From JAJDIA01 sp031555145 (GTDB lineage: Bacteria > Bacteroidota > Bacteroidia > Bacteroidales > Tannerellaceae), in assembly GCA_031555145.1 (NCBI GenBank), contig JAVBUR010000118.1, positions 1 through 13,039 of the forward strand: 13,039 nucleotides of DNA, written 5' to 3'. The notes under the pieces are model-generated. The model saw nothing but the letters and a program-made list of their open reading frames with translations, did not search any database and was not told the DNA's origin. This document shows positions 6,155 through 12,953 of this stretch, in pieces. Numbering within the stretch: the stretch's first letter is position 1; every line of letters begins with the position of its first letter. The position numbers and the translations under genes were made by a program.

Positions 6155-8044
6155 TTACCAGCCGCCACCACCGCCTCCACCGCCACCGCCTCCGGAAAAG
6201 CCGCCTCCACTGCTACCGGAACTCCAACTTCCGCCGGAAGAAGAGGACGAGGAAGATGCGGGATCGATACGAGCACTGCTGATGGATGAGGAGAATGAAC
6301 CGGCTAACGCTCCATAAACCAGCGGTTCGGAGCCTTTGTACCAATCAGGTTCATAATTATAGCGCGCGAGTACGGACTCGAACTTGCGGCTCCATTGGTT
6401 TTCCACATTCAGGGCGATAGCATAGGGCAGCATCCGTTCGAACAATTCGGGGGTCTGTTCGGGTGGTGTAAGCAGGTTCAGCCGATGCTCTTCGGCTGTC
6501 TTGAGATACATGCGGAAGCCTTCCAGTTCGGCTGAAGTCTTCGCACCGAGCGGAGTAGGCGCTTTGATCAACCAGACATAGAAACCGTAAATCACCAACA
6601 CCAGAAAAACAAACACAGCCGATATCACGCTATCCGAAGCCACAAACAGCACTCCCGCCCCAATCGTAGCAAAACCCATCAACCCCATCGGGAGCAGGAA
6701 AAAGAGCCAGAAAAGTAATGTAAAGCAGCCTTTGGATGCTGTAGGCGATACTTTTTTACCAAACAACGACATCAGGAGAATCACTATCAACGGTACCGTA
6801 AAGAAGTACATACCAGCCGTTGTCACCGACGGGCTCATCAAGAGATAAAACACCAGCACAGACACAGCAACGAAAGCACCCCATCCGATATACTTGAGGT
6901 TCTTGAGATAATAATCCGTCAGATTGACCTTGGCGGAAAGAGAATCACGCAGCGCCAGCGTCGCCTTTGCAAAACACGTATGGTTCTTGTCCGCCACGAC
7001 CAGTGTCTTGGCCGATTTGAACAGCGTATCGTACAGCACCTGTTCTTCTTCCGACAACGTCGCCACGCGCTCCTTTGCCCTGAGAGTGTATTGTTTGTCG
7101 ACGCAGTCGATATGAATCGCCTTTTTCACCGCCATGGAGACCAATGCGGCTGTAAAAGCCCGGTCGTCGCTCGTACGTTTATAGAGGTAACGGATCACGC
7201 CGGCCGACCACTCATGTGGCGGACGGAAGGCTGGAATCACGACCGGTTTGCGGGGATCACGTCCTACCTTGTTCCAGGTGATCCAACAATAGACTAGCAG
7301 AAGTAGCAGGCAGACAACCGAGCCGAACACACTCCAATATTTCTCCCAGAAAAGTGCCAGTGCCGTAGGTGGTGCCGGACGCTCGATAATCCCGCGTGGA
7401 AAAGAAACGGCGATGGTCAGTCCCTCCCCTTCAGACAAAGAGGCAGTTGTATGGAAACGTACTATGTTACCCTCGTCAGCAACCTCGCAGTTCTTCTTCG
7501 ACTGGCCATAAGCACCTGTATAACAATCGGTATCCATCGCCGAAACGCCATCCGGCAATGTGACCGTAGCCGATGCTTTATCAATAGCGAAGTCCCAGTC
7601 ATTACCCGTCACATTCCAGTATAATTCATCATACGTATCGAAAAAGCCGATATGACCGCGACTGCTGTATGTAATGACATAATCGTATTCGCCCGGGGAA
7701 AGGATCACCTCCTTGTTTCCCACATAGATCACCCGGTTGCCATCTTCGCGCTTGTTGCGAAAGTCCGACTTGCTACCATTGCATTCCACAGAAAGGACAT
7801 TGATGTCGATCTTTTGTTTCTTCCCCTTGCTGTCGGTACGGATCAGTGGGATGCGGCGGACGATACCGCGCTTGATCTGATCACCGGTGGCGCAGACCCG
7901 GATATGTTCCGTTACTGTTACTGTCCCATCAGCAGCAATTGTAATATTCGAGTGGAACGACATGATCTTCTCCGTAAGCGACTGCTGTCCATAGACAGCC
8001 GGGGCAAGGAAGAGTAGAAACAAACATACGAAACGTTTTACCAT
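6155..8044 (-). CDS. DUF2207 membrane protein with polyglycine-Trp tail
   Basis: A 629-residue envelope protein. A signal peptide (1-19, ending AVYG) precedes an extracytoplasmic beta-rich DUF2207 domain (about 22-222). A membrane helix (about 238-257) leads to a cytoplasmic segment (KVGRDPRKPVVIPAF, then a winged-helix-like stretch at 280-350). Further hydrophobic segments lie at about 386-404, 408-427, 440-468 and 473-493. A conserved stretch (SAELEGFRMYLKTAEEHRL, 504-522) precedes a low-complexity Ser/Gly tail (595-629) ending in 11 consecutive Gly and Trp. The Gly codons are mixed (GGC, GGT, GGA), so the run looks selected rather than a slippage microsatellite. The function of DUF2207 is not established; it commonly pairs with LemA, and here lemA ends 4 bp upstream (TGA, then ATG), indicating one transcript. 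Confidence 0.92.
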   Translation of the reverse strand: MVKRFVCLFLLFLAPAVYGQQSLTEKIMSFHSNITIAADGTVTVTEHIRVCATGDQIKRGIVRRIPLIRTDSKGKKQKIDINVLSVECNGSKSDFRNKREDGNRVIYVGNKEVILSPGEYDYVITYSSRGHIGFFDTYDELYWNVTGNDWDFAIDKASATVTLPDGVSAMDTDCYTGAYGQSKKNCEVADEGNIVRFHTTASLSEGEGLTIAVSFPRGIIERPAPPTALALFWEKYWSVFGSVVCLLLLLVYCWITWNKVGRDPRKPVVIPAFRPPHEWSAGVIRYLYKRTSDDRAFTAALVSMAVKKAIHIDCVDKQYTLRAKERVATLSEEEQVLYDTLFKSAKTLVVADKNHTCFAKATLALRDSLSAKVNLTDYYLKNLKYIGWGAFVAVSVLVFYLLMSPSVTTAGMYFFTVPLIVILLMSLFGKKVSPTASKGCFTLLFWLFFLLPMGLMGFATIGAGVLFVASDSVISAVFVFLVLVIYGFYVWLIKAPTPLGAKTSAELEGFRMYLKTAEEHRLNLLTPPEQTPELFERMLPYAIALNVENQWSRKFESVLARYNYEPDWYKGSEPLVYGALAGSFSSSISSARIDPASSSSSSSGGSWSSGSSGGGFSGGGGGGGGGGGW

Positions 8045-8048
8045 AGCA

Positions 8049-8597
8049 TCAAAATGTTACGCCGGGAAGTACTTTCTCAGAAGGGTCAGCAGCATAGAAA
8101 TCTCCTTTCGGGAACGAGAACAGGTTGCCGATCAGATTCGACGGAAAGCTTTCCAGGGCGATGTTATTCTCCCGGACCGTACCGTTGTAGTAGCGCCGTG
8201 CCGAAGCCAGGTCTTCTTCCAGTTCGGAAAGTTGTTGTTGCAGTTGCAGGAAGTTCTCGTTGGCCTTCAACGTCGGATAATTCTCAGCCACCACCATCAG
8301 GTTGCCCACCGCACGACCAAAAGCAGTTTCCGATTCGATACGTTGCGTCAGGTCGTGCGCCTGCATTGCCTGGGTACGGTAAAGCGTCACCTGCTCCATC
8401 ACATTCTTCTCATGGAAGGCATATCCTTTGACAATATCCACCAAGTTAGGCACCAGATCGAAACGCCGTTTGAGGAACACGTCGATCGTACTCCACGCCT
8501 CCTGCATCCGGTTCTTGTTCCGGACCAGGTCGTTATATATAATAACCACTGCCAGCACCACTAATAGCGCGACGATTACAAGTATGATCCAGAGCAT
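8049..8597 (-). CDS. lemA: LemA family protein
   Basis: A 182-residue protein with an N-terminal membrane helix (about 2-21) followed by a cytoplasmic or periplasmic helical bundle. Family hallmarks are all present: YNDLVRNKNRMQEAWSTIDV (21-40), LKRRFDLVPNLVDIVKGYA (42-60), YPTLKANENFLQLQQQLSEL (107-126), ARRYYNGTVRENNIALESFP (133-152). LemA proteins are widespread and their molecular role is unsettled; they recur next to DUF2207 or TPM-domain proteins, suggesting a joint envelope function. It lies between the DUF5020 gene (24 bp upstream) and the DUF2207 gene (4 bp downstream). No promoter is visible in the 24-bp gap, so it is probably transcribed from the promoter upstream of the DUF5020 gene. 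Confidence 0.95.
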   Translation of the reverse strand: MLWIILVIVALLVVLAVVIIYNDLVRNKNRMQEAWSTIDVFLKRRFDLVPNLVDIVKGYAFHEKNVMEQVTLYRTQAMQAHDLTQRIESETAFGRAVGNLMVVAENYPTLKANENFLQLQQQLSELEEDLASARRYYNGTVRENNIALESFPSNLIGNLFSFPKGDFYAADPSEKVLPGVTF

Positions 8598-8621
8598 ATG
8601 ATTCCTGTTTTTATTGATTCA

Positions 8622-9320
8622 TTAAAATGTCCACTTCGCGGCAAGCGTAGGGAATACATAGAACTTTCCGTCGGCATAGAAGTTGCTGGTGAGTTCCACC
8701 TCGCTACCGGCTGCCAGGTGCGGGGTGATGTTGTACCAGAATTGCGGCTGCATATCGAGGATGAGTTTCTTGCCGGATTCAGGGCCGGTGCCGGTACGGT
8801 CTTTATTTTCTGTCCACCAGTCCATGAAACCGCAGAGGGAGAACTTATCGTTGAAGAGGTTCCACGTCCAGGTCACCGTCCACTGGACGTCGTCGCTATG
8901 CTTGGCGAAGGCGTTGTACTTATACACCAGATAAGTGCCCAAAAAGGCCTGGCCCAGTTGGAAGTTGTACGACGTACCGACCAGGTAGGCGTTCGGGATA
9001 GCATCCGGCACACCGCCGACCACGCCGCCGTTATACTCCACATGGGCGGCCAGGGGGAAGTCCCAACACTTCAGGTCGCGTGCAATCTCCCAATAGGCCG
9101 AATTGATACCGCCCTTACTGCCATCATACGTCATATCAACAAAGGCGAAGGTCGATCCCCATTTGTCGGGTTTAAACATCTCCACCGTACTCAACAGGAA
9201 GTTATCCGGCATATCGTCGGGAGCAAAGGTGTGACGGGGCACGTAATGTAACTGGACGTTCTGGGCGGAAACAGCCGCCGAAGCACACAACAGCAGGGCT
9301 GTAAAGACTCTTTTCATCAT
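8622..9320 (-). CDS. DUF5020 outer-membrane beta-barrel protein (Tsx-like)
   Basis: A 232-residue protein with a Sec signal peptide (MMKRVFTALLLCASAAVSA, cut before QN), an all-beta aromatic-rich body with alternating strands, and a C-terminal phenylalanine (AAKWTF), the usual barrel-insertion signal. Sequence character matches DUF5020, a Bacteroidetes family distantly related to nucleoside-specific Tsx channels; a small-molecule channel role is inferred from this. A second ATG at 9317 is equally possible as start. It is the first gene of the operon with lemA and the DUF2207 gene and has a -7 element 22-25 bases upstream. A barrel encoded with two inner-membrane-associated proteins suggests an envelope-spanning role, but no experimental link is known to me. 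Confidence 0.85.
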   Translation of the reverse strand: MMKRVFTALLLCASAAVSAQNVQLHYVPRHTFAPDDMPDNFLLSTVEMFKPDKWGSTFAFVDMTYDGSKGGINSAYWEIARDLKCWDFPLAAHVEYNGGVVGGVPDAIPNAYLVGTSYNFQLGQAFLGTYLVYKYNAFAKHSDDVQWTVTWTWNLFNDKFSLCGFMDWWTENKDRTGTGPESGKKLILDMQPQFWYNITPHLAAGSEVELTSNFYADGKFYVFPTLAAKWTF

Positions 9321-9341
9321 GAGTAAATAAGTTTAGGGCGG

Positions 9342-9349
9342 CAAAGGTA
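9342..9349 (-). promoter_or_regulatory. -7 element of the DUF5020-lemA-DUF2207 operon
   Basis: TACCTTTG on the minus strand (9349-9342) matches TAnnTTTG. No good -33 element is found at the expected distance (a TTTG at 9380-9377 is about 27 bases away). Transcription would begin near 9336, leaving a leader of about 15-20 bases. A weak hairpin (ATTAC/GTAAT, 9353-9369) just upstream might end the antitoxin transcript, but it lacks a U tract. Confidence 0.5.
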
Positions 9350-9373
9350 GTGATTACAAATCATGTAATTGGT

Positions 9374-9676
9374 TTACAAAAGCGTAAAGTTTAGCCCCAA
9401 TGCTTCTGAAATACGGAGAAAGGTAGAGAGTTGCATATCCGTCTTACCTTGCTCCAACAAGGCAATATATTCCCTTTTTTTGCCTATTTTATCGGCAAGC
9501 TCTTGCTGGGTGATTTTTTCTTTTTTGCGTGCGTCCCTTAATATCTCTGCGTAATACCAAGCCTTGGCCTTGGCCTCAAACTCGATGCGCCCAGGCGTTC
9601 CCGGCTCTCCATAACATTCGTCAAAATGTTCATCGGCCTTTTTCAGTTTTGCCAGTTTCTCTTCGCTAATCGTCAT
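9374..9676 (-). CDS. XRE-family HTH antitoxin (HigA-like), now without a full toxin
   Basis: A 100-residue DNA-binding protein. Residues 1-45 are charged and helical (KLKKADEHFDECYGEPGTPG, then AWYYAEILRDARK), typical of the toxin-binding side of Bacteroidales HigA-type antitoxins. Residues 46-97 are a Cro/C1-type helix-turn-helix (ITQQELADKIGKKREYIALL, EQGKT). The ATG at 9676 lies inside the end of the truncated toxin frame (9666-9770). A perfect inverted repeat over the upstream promoter (9776-9799) is the likely operator for autorepression. The antitoxin seems complete, so it is either an orphan regulator or able to neutralise related toxins in trans. The XRE domain call is secure; the antitoxin role rests on the upstream remnant and family resemblance. 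Confidence 0.9.
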   Translation of the reverse strand: MTISEEKLAKLKKADEHFDECYGEPGTPGRIEFEAKAKAWYYAEILRDARKKEKITQQELADKIGKKREYIALLEQGKTDMQLSTFLRISEALGLNFTLL

Positions 9677-9770
9677 ATTTATCCCTTGTCCGTTTGTCTA
9701 AGCTTTGGTAGTACGAATCGAATTCCTTTGTCTTTAGAACCGTTCGTAAATTTTTGTCACTAATCATCAT
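9666..9770 (-). pseudogene. truncated RelE/HigB-like toxin gene remnant
   Basis: A short frame from ATG 9770 (second ATG 9767) to TAG at 9668-9666 encodes 34 residues: MMISDKNLRTVLKTKEF, continuing into FDSYYQSLDKRTRDKYDD. This resembles the N-terminus of RelE/HigB-type toxins of Bacteroidales, which start with a strand and a helical hairpin of the FxxYxxSLDxRTRxKYD type and normally run to about 100-120 residues. Here the frame stops 11 bases into the antitoxin gene, and the C-terminal catalytic beta sheet is absent, so an internal deletion that joined the toxin start to the antitoxin start is the simplest reading. It retains its own -7 element (TACATTTG, 9782-9775) five bases upstream. The peptide may still be translated and couple to the antitoxin. 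Family assignment is from pattern memory. Confidence 0.6.
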
Positions 9771-9774
9771 GACG

Positions 9775-9799
9775 CAAATGTAATATACTTATTACATTT
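9775..9799 (-). promoter_or_regulatory. toxin-antitoxin promoter with overlapping inverted-repeat operator
   Basis: A perfect inverted repeat has arms AAATGTAATA (9776-9785) and TATTACATTT (9790-9799) around a TACT centre. The minus-strand -7 element TACATTTG (9782-9775) is embedded in one arm, so a dimer bound there would block RNA polymerase. This is the classic arrangement for autorepression by an XRE antitoxin, whose gene lies just downstream. No convincing -33 element is seen. The repeat is direct observation; the binding protein is inferred. Confidence 0.65.
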
Positions 9800-9962
9800 A
9801 TCACTGTGTTTGATTCGCTTTTTTATAGAAAAAAGTAATTTTTAGCAAATGGGCGGGGTAATCCAACTACATTTTCCACAAAAATAAGTAATAACTCTAT
9901 TAGCAACAATTTTATTACTAACAAACTTATTATAAACACGAGTCACCTCTGATTAAAGAGGA
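9800..9962. other. AT-rich intergenic stretch with several inverted repeats
   Basis: This gap between the toxin-antitoxin remnant and the DUF3810 gene holds no reading frame I can support. It contains CTTTTTT/AAAAAAG (9818-9835, 4-base loop), AGTAATAA/TTATTACT (9887-9919, 17-base loop) and CCTCT/AGAGG (9946-9961, 6-base loop). The last lies directly after the DUF3810 stop on the minus strand and could be a weak terminator, but no U tract follows. The second repeat reuses the GTAATA half-site of the operator at 9776-9799. Confidence 0.5.
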
Positions 9963-11024
9963 TCAATCATGCAGGGAAGCTGCGTATCGCCAGGCCATCA
10001 ACAGGGTGATCACTTCGGAATAATTGGCCGTACCGGACGGGATGTTATTGCCCTTGAGGTAGAAGTTGTATAACGTATGCTGCACCTCGCCTATCCACGG
10101 ACTGTAGAGGGAGTGCCAATGGTTCACCTTATCATTGTAGAGCTGACGGACCTCGGGGCGAAGGGTTTCCTTCCAGGCCACAAACTCTTCTTCGGTAAGC
10201 GCGCCATACGCATTCCCCAACACATACGACAGCAGGGAAAGGTAACCGGAGAAGCGCATTTCGGGCAACGGCGAACCGGTGCAGACCAGGTAAGCGCACA
10301 AGTTGGCTTCCGCCTCGCTGCTCACACCTAGCACATGCGCCATCTCATGGGCGTATGTAGAGGGATATTCAACCGGCAACAGGTCGCCACTAAGGTTAGC
10401 CTCCATGAAGAACGCCTCGATATACCCTTTCACACCTACGGCGCTCATCAGGGGAGTGACCAACATGGGCTTACCTCGCTGATAATCGCGGGGCACGAGC
10501 AAGTGGAGAGCCGGGCTCACCGTACGGTAACCGTCCTTAACGGCACGATCGACCGTGGCGGCATCGAGGTTCACGGCACAATAGGTTGCATTCAACGAAT
10601 CGGTATAGGCAGAAAGAAATGACTGGAACTCCGCTTTTTCATACGCCACCGGCTGTGTTTCCGTCCGGTGGAAGAAATCCTGGCGGAAATACGTCAGCCC
10701 CCAGGAGAGGTAGAACCAGGCATACACAAAGGCCAGGTATTCGACCGTACGCATCAACACCCGTATAAATGACTTGCGGCGGAACAAGGCATGCAGCCAG
10801 TAAACAACCAGCCCGACGATACTACCGTATACAAAGCAGTCGCCCAACGAAAACGGAAAAGGCGAAGAGATATAGGAAAGGACGCTTGTCACCACCGGGT
10901 ATACCGTTTGAACGTACCACTCTCCTGCCCCATGGATTCCCATGACGCTCCAGACAACCACCAGCGCAACGGTCAACACTGCCAGACGGGCTCCTCCTGT
11001 ATACTTTCTCTTTTTCTTTTGCAT
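9963..11024 (-). CDS. DUF3810 membrane protein with HExxH metallopeptidase motif
   Basis: A 353-residue protein from ATG 11024 (MQKKKRKYTGG). Three hydrophobic segments (about 13-31, 62-80, 92-110) anchor it in the inner membrane. The C-terminal domain carries HEMAHVLGVSSEAEANLCAY from residue 226: HEMAH is the zinc-binding HExxH, and Glu237 or Glu239 is placed to be the third ligand, a gluzincin-like layout. This matches DUF3810, a Bacteroidetes family of putative metallopeptidases with no known substrate that I recall. The frame stays open upstream to 11120, but ATGs at 11045 and 11120 would swallow the promoter or overlap the divergent gene; 11024 gives the usual basic start followed by a membrane helix. 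It diverges from the MutS-like gene with 64 bp between starts. Confidence 0.88.
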   Translation of the reverse strand: MQKKKRKYTGGARLAVLTVALVVVWSVMGIHGAGEWYVQTVYPVVTSVLSYISSPFPFSLGDCFVYGSIVGLVVYWLHALFRRKSFIRVLMRTVEYLAFVYAWFYLSWGLTYFRQDFFHRTETQPVAYEKAEFQSFLSAYTDSLNATYCAVNLDAATVDRAVKDGYRTVSPALHLLVPRDYQRGKPMLVTPLMSAVGVKGYIEAFFMEANLSGDLLPVEYPSTYAHEMAHVLGVSSEAEANLCAYLVCTGSPLPEMRFSGYLSLLSYVLGNAYGALTEEEFVAWKETLRPEVRQLYNDKVNHWHSLYSPWIGEVQHTLYNFYLKGNNIPSGTANYSEVITLLMAWRYAASLHD

Positions 11025-11032
11025 CCGGGAGC

Positions 11033-11040
11033 CAAAGATA
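11033..11040 (-). promoter_or_regulatory. -7 element of the DUF3810 gene
   Basis: TATCTTTG on the minus strand (11040-11033) matches TAnnTTTG, with a TTTG at 11067-11064 as a possible but distant (23-base) -33. Only 8 bases separate the element from the ATG at 11024, so the transcript would be leaderless or nearly so if this start is right. Confidence 0.5.
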
Positions 11041-11072
11041 CGCATACATGATAAAATGCCATACAAATTTCC

Positions 11073-11080
11073 TATTTTTG
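11073..11080 (+). promoter_or_regulatory. -7 element of the MutS-like gene
   Basis: TATTTTTG (11073-11080) matches TAnnTTTG and lies 8 bases before the ATG at 11089, again implying a very short leader. No clear -33 element is visible 19-21 bases upstream. The two divergent -7 elements are 32 bases apart, so their polymerase footprints would overlap. Confidence 0.45.
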
Positions 11081-11088
11081 TTTCCATT

Positions 11089-12621
11089 ATGAAAGATGAA
11101 CTATTCCACTTCGACCTCATCGGACACTATGCCCGCAACAAAAGGCACGACAACAGCCTGCAAGTCATCTCCGACCGGACAGCCGGCGACCTGAATATGG
11201 AAGACCTGTTCATGTATCTCGACCATACAAGCTCACGCGTTGGACAGCAATACCTCTTCGACCGGTTACTCACCATCGACTCCCCTGTCGACTTTACCGA
11301 ACAGGAACAATGGATCGCCCATTTCACGCAGCACGAAGACACCCGCCGACAAATAAAGGCTATCCTGTCGAAACTGAACAAACGGGAGGCCTATTACCTC
11401 GCCGGCCTCTTTCAGGAGGAATACCTCCGGAAGCCGTCGTGGTACTGGGTCATCCGGGGGATGTCGGGGATGTCGGTGGCATTGTTTATCGGCGTATTTT
11501 TCTTTCCCCAGCTATTCCTTCCACTGATCGGGATACTGGTCATCAATATGCTGTTCCACTACTGGAACAAGAAGAACCTGTACATGTACTCATCCTCCAT
11601 TCCGCAACTGCTGACACTGTGCAACTGCGTGGAGAAATTACTCCGGACCGATCTACCACCCGCCACCAACGGTGAAGTGGTACAGGCATCACTCCGTTCC
11701 ATCAAAAAACTGAAGAAACGGCTGGCCCTGTTCAGCCTCGAAGCGAAGTTGGATTCGGATATGGCGCAGATCGCGTATGCCATCACCGAATATATCAAGA
11801 TACTGTTCCTTGTCGAGCCACAAGTGGTATTCAACGTATTGGAGGTGCTGGACGCCCGCCGGAAAGATATCCATACCCTGTTCGCCTACGCGGGAAAGGT
11901 AGACACCGCCCTGTCGGTAGCCGCCATCCGTGAGAAAGTGCCGTATTACTGCCGGCCCGAATACTCGACCGAAGCGGCCGAACTCGCTTTCGAAGAGGCC
12001 TACCATCCCCTGATCCCCGACTGCGTAGCCAACAGCCTGCATGTCAACAGTCGTTCCGTCTTGCTGACAGGTTCAAATATGGCCGGCAAGTCGTCGTTTA
12101 TCCGTACTGTCGCCATCAACAGCCTCACGGCACAGACACTCAACACCTGCTTTGCCCGCCGGTTCCGTCTCTCGCCGATGCGTATCTTCACCGCCATCCG
12201 CATCTCCGACGATCTGCTGAACGACAAAAGCTACTACTTCGAAGAAGTGCTCGCCATCCGCCATATGCTCGACGAAAGCCTGGCCGATACCTCCGCCAAC
12301 CTCTTTCTGCTCGACGAACTGTTCAAAGGCACCAATACCGTCGAACGCATCGCCGCCGGTAAAGCCGTCCTCTCCTACCTCAACCGTTCGCCCCGCAACA
12401 TCGTCTTCGTCTCTACCCACGACATCGAACTTGCCTCGCTCCTGGGCGACACCTACGCCCTCTACTACTTCACCGAAGTCATCAAAGACGATAACATCCA
12501 CTTCGACTACACCCTCAAACCCGGTCACCTCACCACCCGCAACGCCATCCGCATCCTCGAACTCAACGGCTACCCTGCCGACATCATCCGCGAAGCCCGT
12601 CAGCAAGCCGGACAGGTATAA
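11089..12621 (+). CDS. membrane-anchored MutS-family ATPase (MutS-like, no mismatch-binding domain)
   Basis: A 510-residue protein from ATG 11089. It has the MutS-type ABC ATPase: Walker A GSNMAGKSS (328-336), a signature-like stretch SDDLLNDKSYYFEEV (373-387), Walker B LFLLDELFKGTNT (405-417) and the H-loop STHD (442-445). Upstream is a helical lever/core-like region (about 35-110 and 165-320). Unlike MutS1 it lacks the N-terminal mismatch-recognition domain with its Phe-x-Glu motif. It has one or two hydrophobic segments at about 118-157, suggesting a membrane anchor. Such short MutS homologues are common in Bacteroidetes, and their role, perhaps in DNA handling, is not established. The frame stays open upstream to 10942, but that part reads antisense to the DUF3810 gene and ATG 11056 would span the -7 element. 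The ATPase call is secure; canonical repair function is unlikely. Confidence 0.93.
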   Translation: MKDELFHFDLIGHYARNKRHDNSLQVISDRTAGDLNMEDLFMYLDHTSSRVGQQYLFDRLLTIDSPVDFTEQEQWIAHFTQHEDTRRQIKAILSKLNKREAYYLAGLFQEEYLRKPSWYWVIRGMSGMSVALFIGVFFFPQLFLPLIGILVINMLFHYWNKKNLYMYSSSIPQLLTLCNCVEKLLRTDLPPATNGEVVQASLRSIKKLKKRLALFSLEAKLDSDMAQIAYAITEYIKILFLVEPQVVFNVLEVLDARRKDIHTLFAYAGKVDTALSVAAIREKVPYYCRPEYSTEAAELAFEEAYHPLIPDCVANSLHVNSRSVLLTGSNMAGKSSFIRTVAINSLTAQTLNTCFARRFRLSPMRIFTAIRISDDLLNDKSYYFEEVLAIRHMLDESLADTSANLFLLDELFKGTNTVERIAAGKAVLSYLNRSPRNIVFVSTHDIELASLLGDTYALYYFTEVIKDDNIHFDYTLKPGHLTTRNAIRILELNGYPADIIREARQQAGQV

Positions 12622-12643
12622 AACAGGCCGGGCATCTGTCCGG
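12608..12643 (+). terminator. possible weak terminator hairpin of the MutS-like gene
   Basis: CCGGACAG (12608-12615) and CTGTCCGG (12636-12643) form a perfect 8-bp inverted repeat spanning the stop codon, with a 20-base loop. No U tract follows, so intrinsic termination is doubtful; it may instead protect the mRNA 3' end. Confidence 0.3.
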
Positions 12644-12953
12644 AATAGAAGATCGGTTGGTTTCGAATCTGTCCGAATCTGAAAGTGGTTGAATCCGAGG
12701 CACAGGGTTATTGTTATTTTCAGAAAGAGGGAAAGGGCGTTTTGGGGTGTTGAAAAGAGGTAAAAGTCGCGAAGGAATGGTATAGGCATGTTATAGGCAA
12801 CACGAAGGCAAGTGATATGCAGGGGTGGAAAATGATATTAAGAATTTGTGATTCAGCTGTTTATGATACTCTGGAATGTAAGATTCGGAATTCCCCAAAT
12901 TTAGGGTTATTGTATTTTTTGTTTTAAGTTAGGGTTGTAATAAGAGCTGGGAG
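12622..12953. other. gene-free stretch downstream of the MutS-like gene
   Basis: No reading frame here has credible protein character. A minus-strand frame entering from the MutS-like gene (12073-12789) is its antisense shadow. Visible details are a tandem CGAATCTG pair (12664-12681) and an AGGGTTATTGT direct repeat at 12704-12714 and 12903-12913. AT-rich tracts lie near 12910-12930. I see no tRNA or promoter with confidence. Confidence 0.5.

Noticed and set aside
8598..9251. 217-codon plus-strand frame opposite the DUF5020 gene
   Set aside because: The minus-strand protein has a signal peptide, barrel pattern and C-terminal Phe; the plus frame has no recognisable features.
10942..11088. N-terminal extension of the MutS-like protein
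   Set aside because: The extra residues are antisense to the DUF3810 gene and its promoter; the protein from ATG 11089 follows a -7 element and matches a normal start.
12073..12789. 238-codon open frame on the minus strand
   Set aside because: It is antisense to the ATPase domain of the MutS-like gene; its low-complexity Val/Glu/Asp/Gly composition is what the GC-rich third positions of that gene produce on the other strand.
12901..12937. TTAGGG repeats resembling telomeric sequence
   Set aside because: Only two imperfect copies in AT-rich bacterial DNA; no array.
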